Made by a program: the position numbers and the translations under genes. A model generated the notes under the pieces. That model saw only the letters and a list, made by a program, of their open reading frames with translations. It was not told where the DNA came from and ran no database searches. From the NCBI GenBank assembly GCA_038030265.1, contig CM075943.1, positions 59,371,971 through 59,435,970 on the forward strand: a stretch of DNA of 64,000 bases. Direction: 5' to 3'. The stretch comes from Corythucha ciliata. Its lineage: Eukaryota > Arthropoda > Insecta > Hemiptera > Tingidae. Positions within the stretch are counted from its first letter, which is position 1, and each line of letters starts with the position of its first letter. This document shows positions 13,370 to 24,004 of this stretch, piece after piece.

Positions 13370-14310
13370 CACTTCCCCCCTACCACGCAGATCTGCAGAT
13401 TCATAAAAACCTCCAGACCGGCCACTTAGCGTTAATTGTTCAGCCTCAAAATGCATACTAGAGGTAATCCAACAATTTGAGATGATTCACCTCAATTTTG
13501 ACCCCTCCTGGTCAATACACCTAGCACTTCCCACCGTAGCGTGCAGATCTGCAGATTCATAAAATCCTGCAGATCGGCCCCTTGGAGTTAATCGTACAGC
13601 ATAAAAATGCATAATAGAGCGAATACAACAGTTTAGGATAATTCACCTCAATTTCGACCCCTCCTTGTCAATACAACATCTGCAGATCTGCACGCTACGG
13701 GAGGAAGTGCCTGTTGTATTGACCAGGAGGGGTCAAAATTGAGGTGAGTTATTTTAAATTGTTTTATTAGCTCTATTATGACTTTTTATGCTGTACGATT
13801 AACTCTAAGTGCCGATCTGCAGGAATTTATGGATCTGCAGATCTGCACGCTACGGGGGAAGTGCTAGTGGTATGGGCCAGGAGGGGTCGAAATTGAGGTG
13901 AAGTGGCCGATCTGCAGGAATTTATGAATCTGCAGATCGGCACGCTACGAGGGAAGTGCTAGTTGTATTGACCAGGACAGGTCAAAATTGAGGTGAATCA
14001 TCTCGAATTGTTGGAGTGGCTTTAGTATGCATTTTGTTGCTGAAATTTTAACGCTAAAAGGCCGTTCTGCAGGTTTTTATGAATCTGCAGATCTGCACGC
14101 TACGGGGGAAGTGCTAGTTGTATTTACCAGGAGGGGTCAAAATTGAGGTGAATTAGTATAAATTGTTGTATTAGCTATATAATGCATTTGAGGCTGGGCA
14201 ATTAACGCTAAGTGGCCGGTCGCAGGCTTTTAGGAATCTGCAGATCTGCGTGGTAGGGGGGAAGTGCCTGTTGTATTTACGTGGAAGCGTCAAAATTTAA
14301 GCAAATTTTA
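13370..14310. repeat. inverted array of ~170-bp units with CTGCAG cores
   Basis: Each unit contains gcagatctgcagattcataa, then ccggccacttagcgttaatt, then cacctcaattttgacccctc and cttcccaccgtagcg-like words. Two units run one way (13.37-13.68 kb) and about four run the other way (13.68-14.31 kb), forming the core of the palindromic element. Confidence 0.7.
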
Positions 14311-14311
14311 G

Positions 14312-15412
14312 TGCATTTCATTCAAAAAATGCACTATTGGTCTCGCCCTGATGGTCGCACATATGGGTTGTGATACTTTTTTTTCACGTTTCAGAACCCC
14401 TAGAACACGAATCCGAGGTCGGTTCGATTGCTATATTATATATTTATGGCCCTTTTTTGTTAGCACGATCACGGTCGCAATTTTTGACTTAGGGGCAACC
14501 AAATTTGGTCTAAAATCAATAGCGTGAATATCTCGGACGAGTTCGTGATCCAGATGAATCGGTCCACGGGAACGGTGTAAAAGAGGGGTTTGAATTAGTT
14601 GAAAATTCGCTACCGCACGGCTGTTGCTGCAATTGCCCCCAAAATTGACTCGAGTAATGAAAAATGAACGCGCTTTCGTAGGAGACCCCAGTGAACCGAA
14701 TCCGTTGATATGGCAGGGGAGTTCTCGGCGGAGGGAGCTATTAAATTAACGCTATGCCTTACTGGACCACCCAATTACCAAAAAATTTCATTGACATTGT
14801 ATTTTGAGCCGTCTCTTTTATTTGATTTGCCTACAGCCTAATAAATCTTGAGTAAAAAATTCCGAGGTGGGCCAAAAAGGGAGGAAAAAAAAAAAATTTT
14901 TTTAAAAAATTGTTTCGGATCGAACCCAGGCACTCCGCAATGTGAAATTGTGACATACCATTTAACCTAATGTAACTGATCTGAAAATTAACGTAATCTG
15001 AAAAAGTTTTGTTCCGACAGCAGCCTGTCGGGAGAAGTGCATTTCATTCATGCGACAATCGAGTCAAACCTCATAAGTTAGAACGATATCAATCAATTAT
15101 GAATGAAATTAGGCCGGAATAAAGATTTTAATTGCAAATAACTCCTCTAACAAGAGTCCGCCTTCCCATATCGTATAGGCAACCAAACCGACTCTGTTTC
15201 ATTTTTCATTTTCATCATTTTTTTCCCCCTCAGTAGGTGCCAAAAAAGGAGCCTGCGGTAAAAAGAAACACGATTTTATGATTTTGACTTTCCTATACCA
15301 CGGCCTAATGTCATCATAATTGATTGACATCGTTCTAACTTATGAGGTTTGACTCGATTGTCGCATGAATGAAATGCACTTCTCCGACAGGCTGCTGTCG
15401 GAACAATACTTT
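14312..15412. mobile_element. 1.1-kb tRNA-related composite element, copy 1 (inserted in the palindrome)
   Basis: This segment interrupts the word gcaaatttttgtaaatgg, which the opposite arm of the palindrome keeps intact; a TTTT is repeated at the junctions. Its ends carry agtgcatttcattc in inverted orientation. It contains a box-B-like motif (minus strand, 918-927 of the 14-kb block: ggttcgatcc) and a pair of inverted ~70-base modules around 15.05 and 15.35 kb. A reverse-oriented copy lies at 17.33-18.42 kb. No protein-coding frame is evident. Confidence 0.65.
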
Positions 15413-15542
15413 TGTAAATGGTATGATTGGCTGTTGCATGCAATTGAAGTCTGAGCGAATGAAGTAAAAGTGATTGTCGAGTGTGTCGCTTCAATATTGT
15501 CATATTAAAATATGATCGGTAATGTGTGCCTATTATTAGGTG

Positions 15543-16551
15543 GGCATACACAAGCAGATATCTGCGGCAGATTTCATGTTTTTGACAGATATCGGTGGTG
15601 AAAATTTGCTCGTTAGTGGGCAAGAAACGAGGACAGATCAACCGTGATCGGCCAACCGATATCGGTGGGAGTCCAAATCCGTCAGATGTGGTCTGTGGTC
15701 CCCCATTAATCAACCGATTTCTTATGAGAGATACCTGGCAGACATAGATCGGCCGATTTCAAATCGGGCGTCGCCCCTTAACGCAACGATTTTAACCACC
15801 GAAACTTCACTGGAACATGTATTTTCTCTTATTTTCATCATACGTATGGGTCAAGCTTTTTACTCCCTCTACTAGTTTTCTAACTTCATATCTGCCACCG
15901 ATCTCAAATATCTTTCGAACCGAACCGTTAAATGAAATCTGTCAGATTTTTTTCCGCAACAGATCTCAATCTGCCAGATGTGCCCCCACTAACGGGCAGA
16001 TTTGATCGGGTAAAAGATATCGGTCGCAGATAACTTTTGTACGTTAAGGGGCGACGACCGATCTCATCGTTTGCTCTGGATCGTTAAGGGGGGGGGGGGG
16101 TTTCAGGCGGGTTTCCACGACCCCTTCCCAGTTACCCCTCGCCTAAACTTCGCACATAAATTTTGGCTCCATTTCTGCGTCAATATTCGATTTCAACGTC
16201 TCATTTTAATCTTCAGGAAGTTCTACAGTGACGTTAGATCTTGCTTTTTCAAATTTTATCCCTAAAATAACCCCAAATCACTTTACAACTTGAATGTGTT
16301 TTAAGGTAATTTTAGGGATGAAATCTGGAAAAGCAAGATCTAACGTCACTGTAGAACTTCCTGAAGATTAAAATGAGACGTTGAAATCGAATATTGATGC
16401 AGAAATGGAGCCAAAATTTATGTGCGAAGTTTAGGCGAGGGGTGACTGGGAAGGGGTCGAGGAGACCCGCCTGAAACCCCGCCTTAACGATATCTGTTAA
16501 AAATATCGGCCGATCAAATCTGTCAGAATTATCTGCCCGTGTATGGGCCAC
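15543..16551. mobile_element. 1.0-kb fold-back element inserted in the palindrome arm
   Basis: Terminal inverted repeats read gtgggcatacacaagcagat on the left and, reversed, gtggcccatacacgggcaga on the right. They are flanked by tattag and tattgg, where the undisturbed arm has a single tattgg, so a 4-6 bp target duplication is likely. Inside, 16096-16270 and 16308-16480 form a nearly perfect 175-base hairpin around a short loop. A second, outer inverted pair (ggcgtcgccccttaacg) lies near 15770 and 16045. The open frames on the two hairpin arms are mirror images and non-coding. Confidence 0.7.
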
Positions 16552-17326
16552 TATTGGTCTACTTTAACTTTATTTTTCAATTGTGGTCTCATTTTCGTTG
16601 AATTACGGAATTTTAGGTGTTAATCTGCAGATTTGGGGTGTTAATCTGCAGATGCGAGGTGTTAATCTGCAGATTTGGGGTGTTAATCTGCTGATCTGCA
16701 GATGCGAGGTGTTAATCTGCAGATTTGGGGTGTTTATCTGCAGATCTGCAGATGCGAGGTGTTGATCTTGCCGATCTGCAGATCCCCGTTTTAGACAGAC
16801 CCTAATTGACCCTTTCCATGACATTGCGCCATGAAAAGTCGAACAAGTTCAACTCTCTTTCAATCGGACATTTGATGGAGCAAGTTCATGGAAAAGATGT
16901 TTACACGTTTCAATTTTATTGAAGCCATGAAATTGAGCAATGATATTGAACCGTGTAAACGCGCCTTAAGTTAATAAGTCAATCGCATTGAAACGGAAAA
17001 ACTAAAAAGCTGTTTATTGGTTCTTAAAAGTCATGTGATAACAAAACCAATTGTGATGCTACATACTCGGCCCTTTTCGGGCTGTTTTAAGCAGGGGCGG
17101 ATACACAGATTTGACCGGCCCAATAGACATATACAGGGTGTAAAAAAAAACGACTGGACAGAGAAAAACCAGTGAAGGGGCATCTCATTTCTGATCGAAA
17201 TGATCATTTGCACTTTTCCGGAATTCCGCTTTGTTTCCAAGATATCCGCCATGTTTTTTTTTTTTTTTTTTTTTTTTTTTTTCAGAAACAGCTTGTTGCG
17301 CACGCAATAATTGTTGCAATAGCAAA

Positions 17327-18416
17327 ATTTCATTCATGCGACAATCGAGTCGAACCTCATAAGTTAGAACGATATCAATCGATTATGAATGACATTTAGG
17401 CCGAGGTATAGAAAGTCAAAATCATAAAATCGTGTTTCTTTTTACCGCAGGCCCCTTTTTTGGCACCAACTGAGGGGGAACAAAATTATGAAAATGAAAA
17501 ATGAAACTGAGTCGGTTTGGTTGCCTATACGATATGGGAAGGCGGACTCTTTGTTAGAGGAGTTATTTGCAATTAAAATATTTATCCCGGCCTAAATTTC
17601 ATTCATAATTGGTTGATATCGTTCTAACTTATGAGGTTCGACTCGATTGTCGCATGAATGAAATGCGCTTTTCCCGACAGGCTGCTGTCGGAACAAAACT
17701 TTTTTCAGATTACGTTAATTTTCAGATCAGTTAAATTAGGTCAAATGGTATGTCACTATTTCACCATTGCGGAATGCGGAGTGCCTGGGTTCGAATCCGA
17801 AACAATTTTTTTTTAAATTTTTTGTTCCTCCCTTTTTGGCCCACCTCAGGATTTTTTACTCAAGATTTATTAGGCTGTAGGCAAATCAAATAAAAGAGAC
17901 GGCTCAAAATTCAGTGTCAATGAAATTTTTTGGTAATTGGGTGGTCCAGTAAGGCATAGCGTTAATTTAATAGCTCCCCTCCGCCGAGAACTCCCCTGCC
18001 ATATCAACGGATTTGGTTCACAAGGGTCTCATACGAAAGCGCGTTCATTTCTCATTACTCGAGTCAATTTTGGGGGCAATTGCAGCAACAGCCGTGCGGT
18101 AGCGAATTTTCAAATAATTCAAACCCCTCTTTCACACCGTTCCCGTGGACCGATTCATCTGGATCACGAACTCGTCCGAGATATTCACGCTATTGATTTT
18201 TAGACCAAATTTGGTTGCCCTAAGTCAAAAATTGCGACCGTGATCGTGCTAACAAGCGAGGGGCCATAAATATATAAATATATATATAGCAAATCGAACC
18301 GACCTCGGATTCGTGTTCTAGGGGTTCTGAAACGTGAAAAAAAAGTATCACAACCCATATGTGCGACCATCAGGGCGAGACCAATAGTGCATTTTTTGAA
18401 TGAAATGCACTAAAAT
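17327..18416. mobile_element. 1.1-kb tRNA-related composite element, copy 2 (reverse of copy 1)
   Basis: This is colinear with 14312-15412 in reverse orientation, differing by scattered substitutions. It starts tttcattcatgcgacaatcg and ends ttgaatgaaatgcact. It shares the internal inverted modules, the cgacaggctgctgtcgga hairpin and the box-B-like motif. Two copies in opposite orientation 2 kb apart create a further potential long hairpin. Confidence 0.65.
17731..17805 (+). other. tRNA-like Pol III promoter segment (SINE head or tRNA relic)
   Basis: A box-A-like word (ttaggtcaaatggta, 17736-17750) is followed about 40 bases later by a perfect box B (ggttcgaatcc, 17788-17798) and then an A/T-rich tail. 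Copy 1 has the same segment with ggttcgatcc. I cannot draw a complete cloverleaf, so a functional tRNA gene is unlikely. A tRNA-derived SINE module inside the composite element fits better. Confidence 0.45.
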
Positions 18417-18629
18417 GATGAGCCCATGGAAATTTGATTTTCTGACTATATCACCAATACTTCCGGAATTATGTTTCCTTGCTAATAAGCTCAAAAACGT
18501 AGTAGATGTCGTCCGATCTGTATAAAAATAGGCTCTTTAAATAGAAAATGTTGTGCTCTTTCCACTATTGCAACAATTATAGCGTGGGCAACAAGCTGTT
18601 TCTGAAGGAAGAAAAAAATAAATAAATAA

Positions 18630-18671
<42 letters not shown>

Positions 18672-18869
18672 AAACGGCGGATATCTCAGAAACAAAGCGG
18701 AATTTCGGAGAAGTGCAAATGGTCATTTCGACCGGAAATGACCAACGGAATGAGGGGAGTTACCCCTTCATGGTTTTTCTCTGACCAGTCGCTTTTCGTA
18801 CACCCTGCATACAGAGTGATTCAGGAGGAATGCGACTAACTTGCACTGGTGATTGTGGTGATAGGCGAA

Positions 18870-19540
18870 ATCTCCATTTTAGCCGCAAATTCGCGATTTT
18901 TCTCAATTCTTGCTGTGAGTTAGGGATTTTTCTCAATTTTTACCATAAATTAGCGCTTTTTGGTAGTTAGCTGCAAAGTTTCCTCCGGAAGCCTCGGCTT
19001 GCTATTTTCTCAATTTTTTGTGAATTAGCAAATTTTCTCAATTTAACCCCCAAGTAGCAATTTATCATGATTATAACCACTCATTAGTGTTTTTCCACAT
19101 TTTAGCCGCAAAAATCATAGATTTTTGTACATTTCACCCATGAATTAGAGTTTTTCCCCAATTTTCGTCGCGAATTACGTAAAGCTTTTGGCTTTTGGCT
19201 GAGAATTAAGCGATTTTTTCACTTTCTGGCACAAAGCTACGAAGCTGCGAATTTGACGTTTTATTCATTCAAATCGCAAATTAGCGTTTTTCCCCACTTC
19301 AGCGCTTCTCAATTTTATCGGTGAATTAGCCACGGATTAACGATTTTTCGCCATTTTAGCGGTGAGTTAGCGTTTTTTCTGAGTTTTTGCGGTGATTTCG
19401 TATTTTTCTTGATTTTAACCACTAATGAGCCATTTTTCTCAATTTCATTCATGAATTAACGCTTTTTCTGTAATTTATCCGCGGAAGCTTTAAAATAACT
19501 TGAGCCGCGAAGCAGCGCTTTTTTTCACTTCTGTCCGTGA
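18870..19540. repeat. R1 ~30-bp degenerate array (reverse)
   Basis: Repeated units of the form tttttctcaattttagccgc plus aattagcg, strongly diverged. The array abuts the next element at about 19.54 kb. Confidence 0.6.
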
Positions 19541-19544
19541 ATTA

Positions 19545-21147
19545 GTAGCGTGCCGAGACCGAGAGATAGGGGCCCCCGGCCTGATATGCCCGCGCCCGCC
19601 GGGCTGATGGGGCCCTAAAAATATATAATAGGCATATGTGGGCCTAAAAATTGGATATTAAGGATCTATGTTCATGTTTGTAGGTACGTGAAATGAGTTT
19701 TTGGCATGCAGTTGGACAGCGATATTGGCTCCTTTCGACGATTTTTAATCCATCCGATCCAGGAAAGAAGTGCTTGCAGGTGATTAGCAAATAGTATTAC
19801 TGAATAATCGATTTAGCCCACAAAAGCGCTATTCTGAAGGCTCAATTTGAGAGAATTGACGGGTAACTTCGCGGCTAAAATAGAGAGAATACGCTGCTCC
19901 CCAGTATTTTTTAGGTCCGTAAGCGGATAAAGATGAGAAGGCGTACTAATATGCTATTCTTGCAGGAAAGTACCAACGCAGCAAAAAGTTGGGAAAAATC
20001 GACAGTATTCGTGGCCAAAACTGTTCAAAAACCTTTATTCGCGGTATCTCGATGAAACATCCAGACCGAAATTGAGAAAAAATCGCTGATTCGCGTTGTT
20101 TAGATGCCACCTTATGTCTGAAATGAAGAAAAAACGCTAATTTGCTGTGGTAAGATTGAGACTTGGCCCAGTTTTTGCTTTTCTGCAAGCGCTAAAAGGC
20201 AAGAGAACCCGCTAAGGCTGTTCAATGAAAAAAAAACACGCTCATTCGGGGCTAAAATTGAAAGAAATGACAAATTCCCAACTGAAACTGCAAAAAATCG
20301 CCCATTCGCGGATAAAAAGTGAAAAGCCACTATTTCACAGCTAATTTTCGAAAAATGCTAATTCACGACTGAAAGAATGGCTAATTAGCTGCTAAAATTG
20401 GGACATGCGCTATAATCCACGGCAAAAATTGAGAAAAATAGCTAATTCGCTAGTGAAATTGACAAAAAACGCTATTTATTAGCGGCTGAACTTGGAACAA
20501 TCCTATTTCGCGGACTTAATTGAAAAGAATAGATAATTAATTCGCAGCTAAAATTGTAAAAAATCCCTAAACCTGAAAAAAACGCGCTAGTCCATAGCTA
20601 AAAGTTGAAAACAAAATTGTATATGCGGGACAAAAATAGTTCGTACACCGCTTATTTGCGGCCAATGTTGAGAAAAATCGCTAATTAATTAGCGCGGCTG
20701 AAATTAACGAAAAACGCTATACTTGCAGCCCAAAGTGCTAATTCACTGCTGAAAAGGTTAAAAAAAGCTAATTTGCTGCAAAAATCTAGGAAAACTTTAA
20801 TTCATGGCAAACATTGAGAAAAATCGCTAACATGGGATAGAAACGCTACTTCACAGCTAAAATTGAGGAAAATCACCTATTCGCTGACAAATGTAGAGGA
20901 AAAGCTCTGTAATTCACGGCTAAAATTGAAATTTTCAATTGAAATTGAAATTTATTCAATTGAATTTGAATTTATTCAATTTTCGGTTATTTTATCGTTT
21001 TAAATATTCATAATTAATATGTGCTTCTTAGGTCATTTTTTTAGCCAACCTTCCTCCCTCCCACCCCCCATCATTTCGCTAGACGCGCCCTAAGGACACG
21101 GCGCCCCCGGGCGGTTGCCCGGCTCGCCCCTCCTAAAGCTGGCACTG
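19545..21147. mobile_element. non-autonomous DNA element carrying an R1 array
   Basis: The left 300 bases (gggcccccggcctg..., tggctcctttcgacg, gcgctattctgaaggctca) match the leader of the 0.35-3.06 kb block, and a forward R1 array follows. The right end reads cgcccctcctaaagctggcactg. Its reverse complement (cagtgccagctttaggaggg) resembles the termini of hAT-type elements. No transposase frame is present. The assignment to hAT is an inference from terminal sequence only. Confidence 0.4.
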
Positions 21148-21149
21148 AT

Positions 21150-21860
21150 GGTTGATCTCAACCAAGTCGGAGAGAAAAACCGCATACAAAGATCACAATC
21201 TGCTTTGCTGGGCTGAATACAACGAGGTAGAATGCCTAAGTCCCCGATCAAGTCCTAACGCCCAGTGCCCTGAAGATTGCAACGAGACCATAAAATCGGT
21301 ATCGGAGCAGGTATAATACATCAAAGTAGGGGAAAAATGTACGCAGCTTGGGGGCTGAGGCACAAAATGCTGCGGCAGGCCTTTAGAGTACGTGTATTCT
21401 GGGTGTTCTCAATGAGTGAATTTTGAACCAACTGCTAAGCTATACGCTATAAAACAGCCTTGTGTCTTGAGTCATGGGTTAAAGGGTGTCCCGGTTTTGA
21501 GAAAACCCTACTTGATAGGTGTTCTCATTTGCCTCATTGAAGTGATGCACGAGACCGAGACTTAGCATCTCGGTTTCGGTTTCGGTCATTAGCAAGATGA
21601 TCTCCGTCTCGTACTTAAAAAGTCGGCCGTATAGGTCTAGTCAAATCGCTGAAAACTCGTGTGGGGGGGGGGGGTATTCTATTAGAGGGTTATCGATTCC
21701 CCCCCCCCTTTAAAAGGTCTCCGATTTGCCCTTTGATACTTGATGCTATGTGTGTAGGTCACAGTATTCCAAACTTGAGATATTAGAGGCACGCTATTTC
21801 TGCACGAAACGAATCGAATTCGGGCCGGTCTTCGGTCCGGGCTAAAGACCCAAACCGGTT
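21150..21860. other. unassigned repeat-rich stretch
   Basis: Contains several words shared with the following tandem duplication (gagaccgagact, ctcggtttcggt), an 11-base G tract (21664-21674) and a C tract (about 21701). No coding frame is supported. Confidence 0.35.
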
Positions 21861-22426
21861 TCCGGAGAGGGGAGCATTAGATTGGGTTCATTTGTTGTGT
21901 AAAAGGATCTATACCGGCACTATATGCATCGTGCTTTTTGGATCACACCGAGACCGAGACTAGTCTCGAGAGAATGAGAAGTCTCGGTCTCGGTCCGGAA
22001 AATGCAATCTCGATCTCGGTGCATCACTGTTATTGTACCTATGCTATAATAGGCCAGTTCCGGGATTCTGTAGGCTTACCTTACGGACCATTACCGAGAA
22101 AAATTAATCTGTCAAAGCTGGGATCCGTCAAAGAGTTGGGGTTTCCGGAGAGGGGAGCATTAGATTGGGTTCATTTGTTGTGTAAAAGGATCTATACCGG
22201 CACTATATGCATCGTGCTTTTTGGATCACACCGAGACCGAGACTAGTCTCGAGAGAATGAGAAGTCTCGGTCTCGGTCCGGAAAATGCAATCTCGATCTC
22301 GGTGCATCACTGTTATTGTACCTATGCTATAATAGGCCAGTTCCGGGATTCTGTAGGCTTACCTTACGGACCATTACCGAGAAAAATTAATCTGTCAAAG
22401 CTGGGATCCGTCAAAGAGTTGGGGGG
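21861..22426. repeat. exact 283-bp tandem duplication
   Basis: Units 21861-22143 and 22144-22426 appear identical to the eye until the second runs into a long G tract. Each contains the dyad-rich segment cgagaccgagactagtctcg followed by gagaatgagaagtctcggtc. Identity over the full unit, against a background of diverged repeats, indicates a very recent duplication, or an assembly artefact. The two similar open frames (21938 and 22221, plus strand) are a consequence of it. Confidence 0.85.
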
Positions 22427-22521
22427 GGGGGGGGAGCAGGCATCGGCCCTCCGGCCGCTCTAGCCCTCCGGCCCTTCGGGTTCAGCCCGATCGCCCACCC
22501 TCTGTATCCGCCCCTGGCTTT

Positions 22522-22919
22522 AAGTGCAGAAAATCTGCTAAACCTAACTTCAACGTGAAACGCTCATTTTTGGAGATTTTATGGGGCTCTTCGTTATGGT
22601 ACTAGTGCTCCTTCGTTCGTACACTTGTAGCTCTGGGGGGAATCTATTAACCATATCCCCCCCGTACCTACGCCCTGTATTTTAGCCCCCTAAACTGGAC
22701 TCTTTCATCGTACAGGCAAATGGTTTTTGAGCAACAAACAGCCGCAACATTGCTTTATCAGCAACAGAACTGCGACATTGGGTTTTCTGTGAGTCTGACC
22801 TGCAGAAATGGGTTTTTTAGTGAGCAAACCCCGTGAAATTGATAGCTATATCAGATACAACATTTTAGTGAGCGACATTCGGTCAAAGAGGGGGCCCAAT
22901 ATTACCCCCGGGCCCGGGA
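22522..22919. mobile_element. dispersed element fragment, copy A
   Basis: Starts aagtgcagaaaatctgct and ends at the gggcccaat...ccgggcccggg palindromic run. Copy B is at 23552-23935 and a shorter copy C at 37628-37793. A tail fragment (cccctaaactggac) recurs near 39083. The adjacent words tgtatccgcccctgg resemble the ends of hAT-type elements read in reverse. Confidence 0.55.
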
Positions 22920-23127
22920 ATTTTTCGTTTCTTCCACGAACTTTCAATGGCCAGTATTTTGGTATCTTCAAATTTGATGACGTGTGATTGTCCGCTGTAC
23001 ATGTGTTCAGCTATTGCTGATTTTTCAATATTGCGGTGTTTTACGGCTGACACAAATTTTCTAATCAGCAAGAAGAAATTGACACCCCTCCATTCGTCAC
23101 ATGTCTATAATTTATAGACATTTGGGG

Positions 23128-23551
23128 TGTTTATCTGCAGATGCGAGGTGTTGATCTTGCCGATCTGCAGATCCCCGTTTTAGACAGACCCTAATTGACC
23201 CTTTCCATGACATTGCGCCATGAAAAGTCGAACAAGTTCAACTCTCTTTCAATCGGACATTTGATGGAGCAAGTTCATGGAAAAGATGTTTACACGTTTC
23301 AATTTTATTGAAGCCATGAAATTGAGCAATGATATTGAACCGTGTAAACGCCTGACGCCATTCAATGCCATACCATGAAATGTCTTCCGTCAAATTGAGC
23401 AACGAGATTGAACCGTGTAAACGCGCCTCAAGTTAATAAGTCAATCGCATTGAACGGAAAAACTAAAAAGCTGTTTATTGGTTCTTAAAAGTCATGTGAT
23501 AACAAAACCAATTGTGATGCTACATCATACTCGGCCCTTTTCGGGCTGCTT
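23128..23551. repeat. second copy of the right end of the palindromic element
   Basis: Nearly identical to 16725-17098: ggtgttgatcttgccgatct, the ccctaattgaccctttccat run, and the tail with ctttttagt-type words ending at tcggcccttttcgggctg. It carries about 60 extra bases near 23350 (cctgacgccattcaatgcca). It shows that the palindrome arm also exists as a separate dispersed copy. Confidence 0.65.
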
Positions 23552-23935
23552 CAAGTGCAGAAAATCTGCTAAACCTAACTTCAACGTGAAACGCTCATTT
23601 TTGGAGATTTTATGGGGCTCTTCGTTATGGTACTAGTGCTCCTTCGTTCGTACACTTGTAGCTCTGGGGGGGATCTATCAACCATATCCCCCCCGTACCT
23701 ACGCGCCTGTATTTTAGCCCCCTAAACTGGACTCTTTCATCGTACAGGCAAATGGTTTTTGAGCAACATTGGTTTATCAGCAACAGAACTGCGACATTGG
23801 GTTTTCTGTGAGTCTGACCTGCAGAAATGGGTTTTTAGTGAGCAAACCCCGTGAAATTGATACCTATATCAGATACAACATTTTAGTGAGCGACATTCGG
23901 TAAAAGAGGGGGCCCAATGTTACCCCCCGGGCCCC
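23552..23935. mobile_element. dispersed element fragment, copy B
   Basis: Colinear with 22522-22919, missing about 20 bases near 23770 and otherwise nearly identical. It sits directly after the copied palindrome arm, so the two fragments may have been duplicated together. Confidence 0.6.
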
Positions 23936-24004
23936 GACTTTAATAAAGACGGCCCTGCCTGTATATTGGGCCCCGAGCCGGTCAAATCTGTGTATCCGCC
24001 CCTT

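Larger units (their letters stand above)
12874..16955. mobile_element. large palindromic (fold-back) element carrying two nested insertions
   Basis: The outer arms at 12874-13340 and 15411-16955 (read with the inserts removed) are inverted copies. Each arm carries the same succession: caatatcattgctcaatttc, a CTGCAG-rich tract with 20-bp units (ggtgttaatctgcagatttg), then aagtagaccaataataggc and cagccaatcataccatttac. The centre is the palindromic 170-bp-unit array at 13.37-14.31 kb. Removing the insertions at 14312-15412 and 15543-16551 restores continuous arms and leaves a near-palindrome of about 2 kb. No transposase frame is present, so it would be non-autonomous. Confidence 0.7.
17133..18807. 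mobile_element. fold-back element with ~200-bp inverted arms
   Basis: The left arm starts acagggtgtaaaaaaaaacg. The right arm ends with the reverse complement (cgcttttcgtacaccctg). Both arms include ggatatctcagaaacaaagc-type sequence and the gcaacaagctgtttctgaa module. They are separated by homopolymer tracts: 29 T at 17254-17282 and about 38 A at 18632-18669. The space between the arms is filled by a copy of the 1.1-kb composite element. Confidence 0.6.

Noticed and set aside
15276..15713. 145-codon open frame on the minus strand
   Set aside because: Spans the junction of two unrelated mobile elements, so it cannot be an evolved protein.
17731..17805. Functional tRNA gene
   Set aside because: Box A and B are present but I could not form a full cloverleaf, and the segment is part of a repeated element.
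21938..22463. Two near-identical open frames on the plus strand
   Set aside because: Their similarity comes from the 283-bp tandem duplication; the frame is broken by the G tract and has no coding signature.
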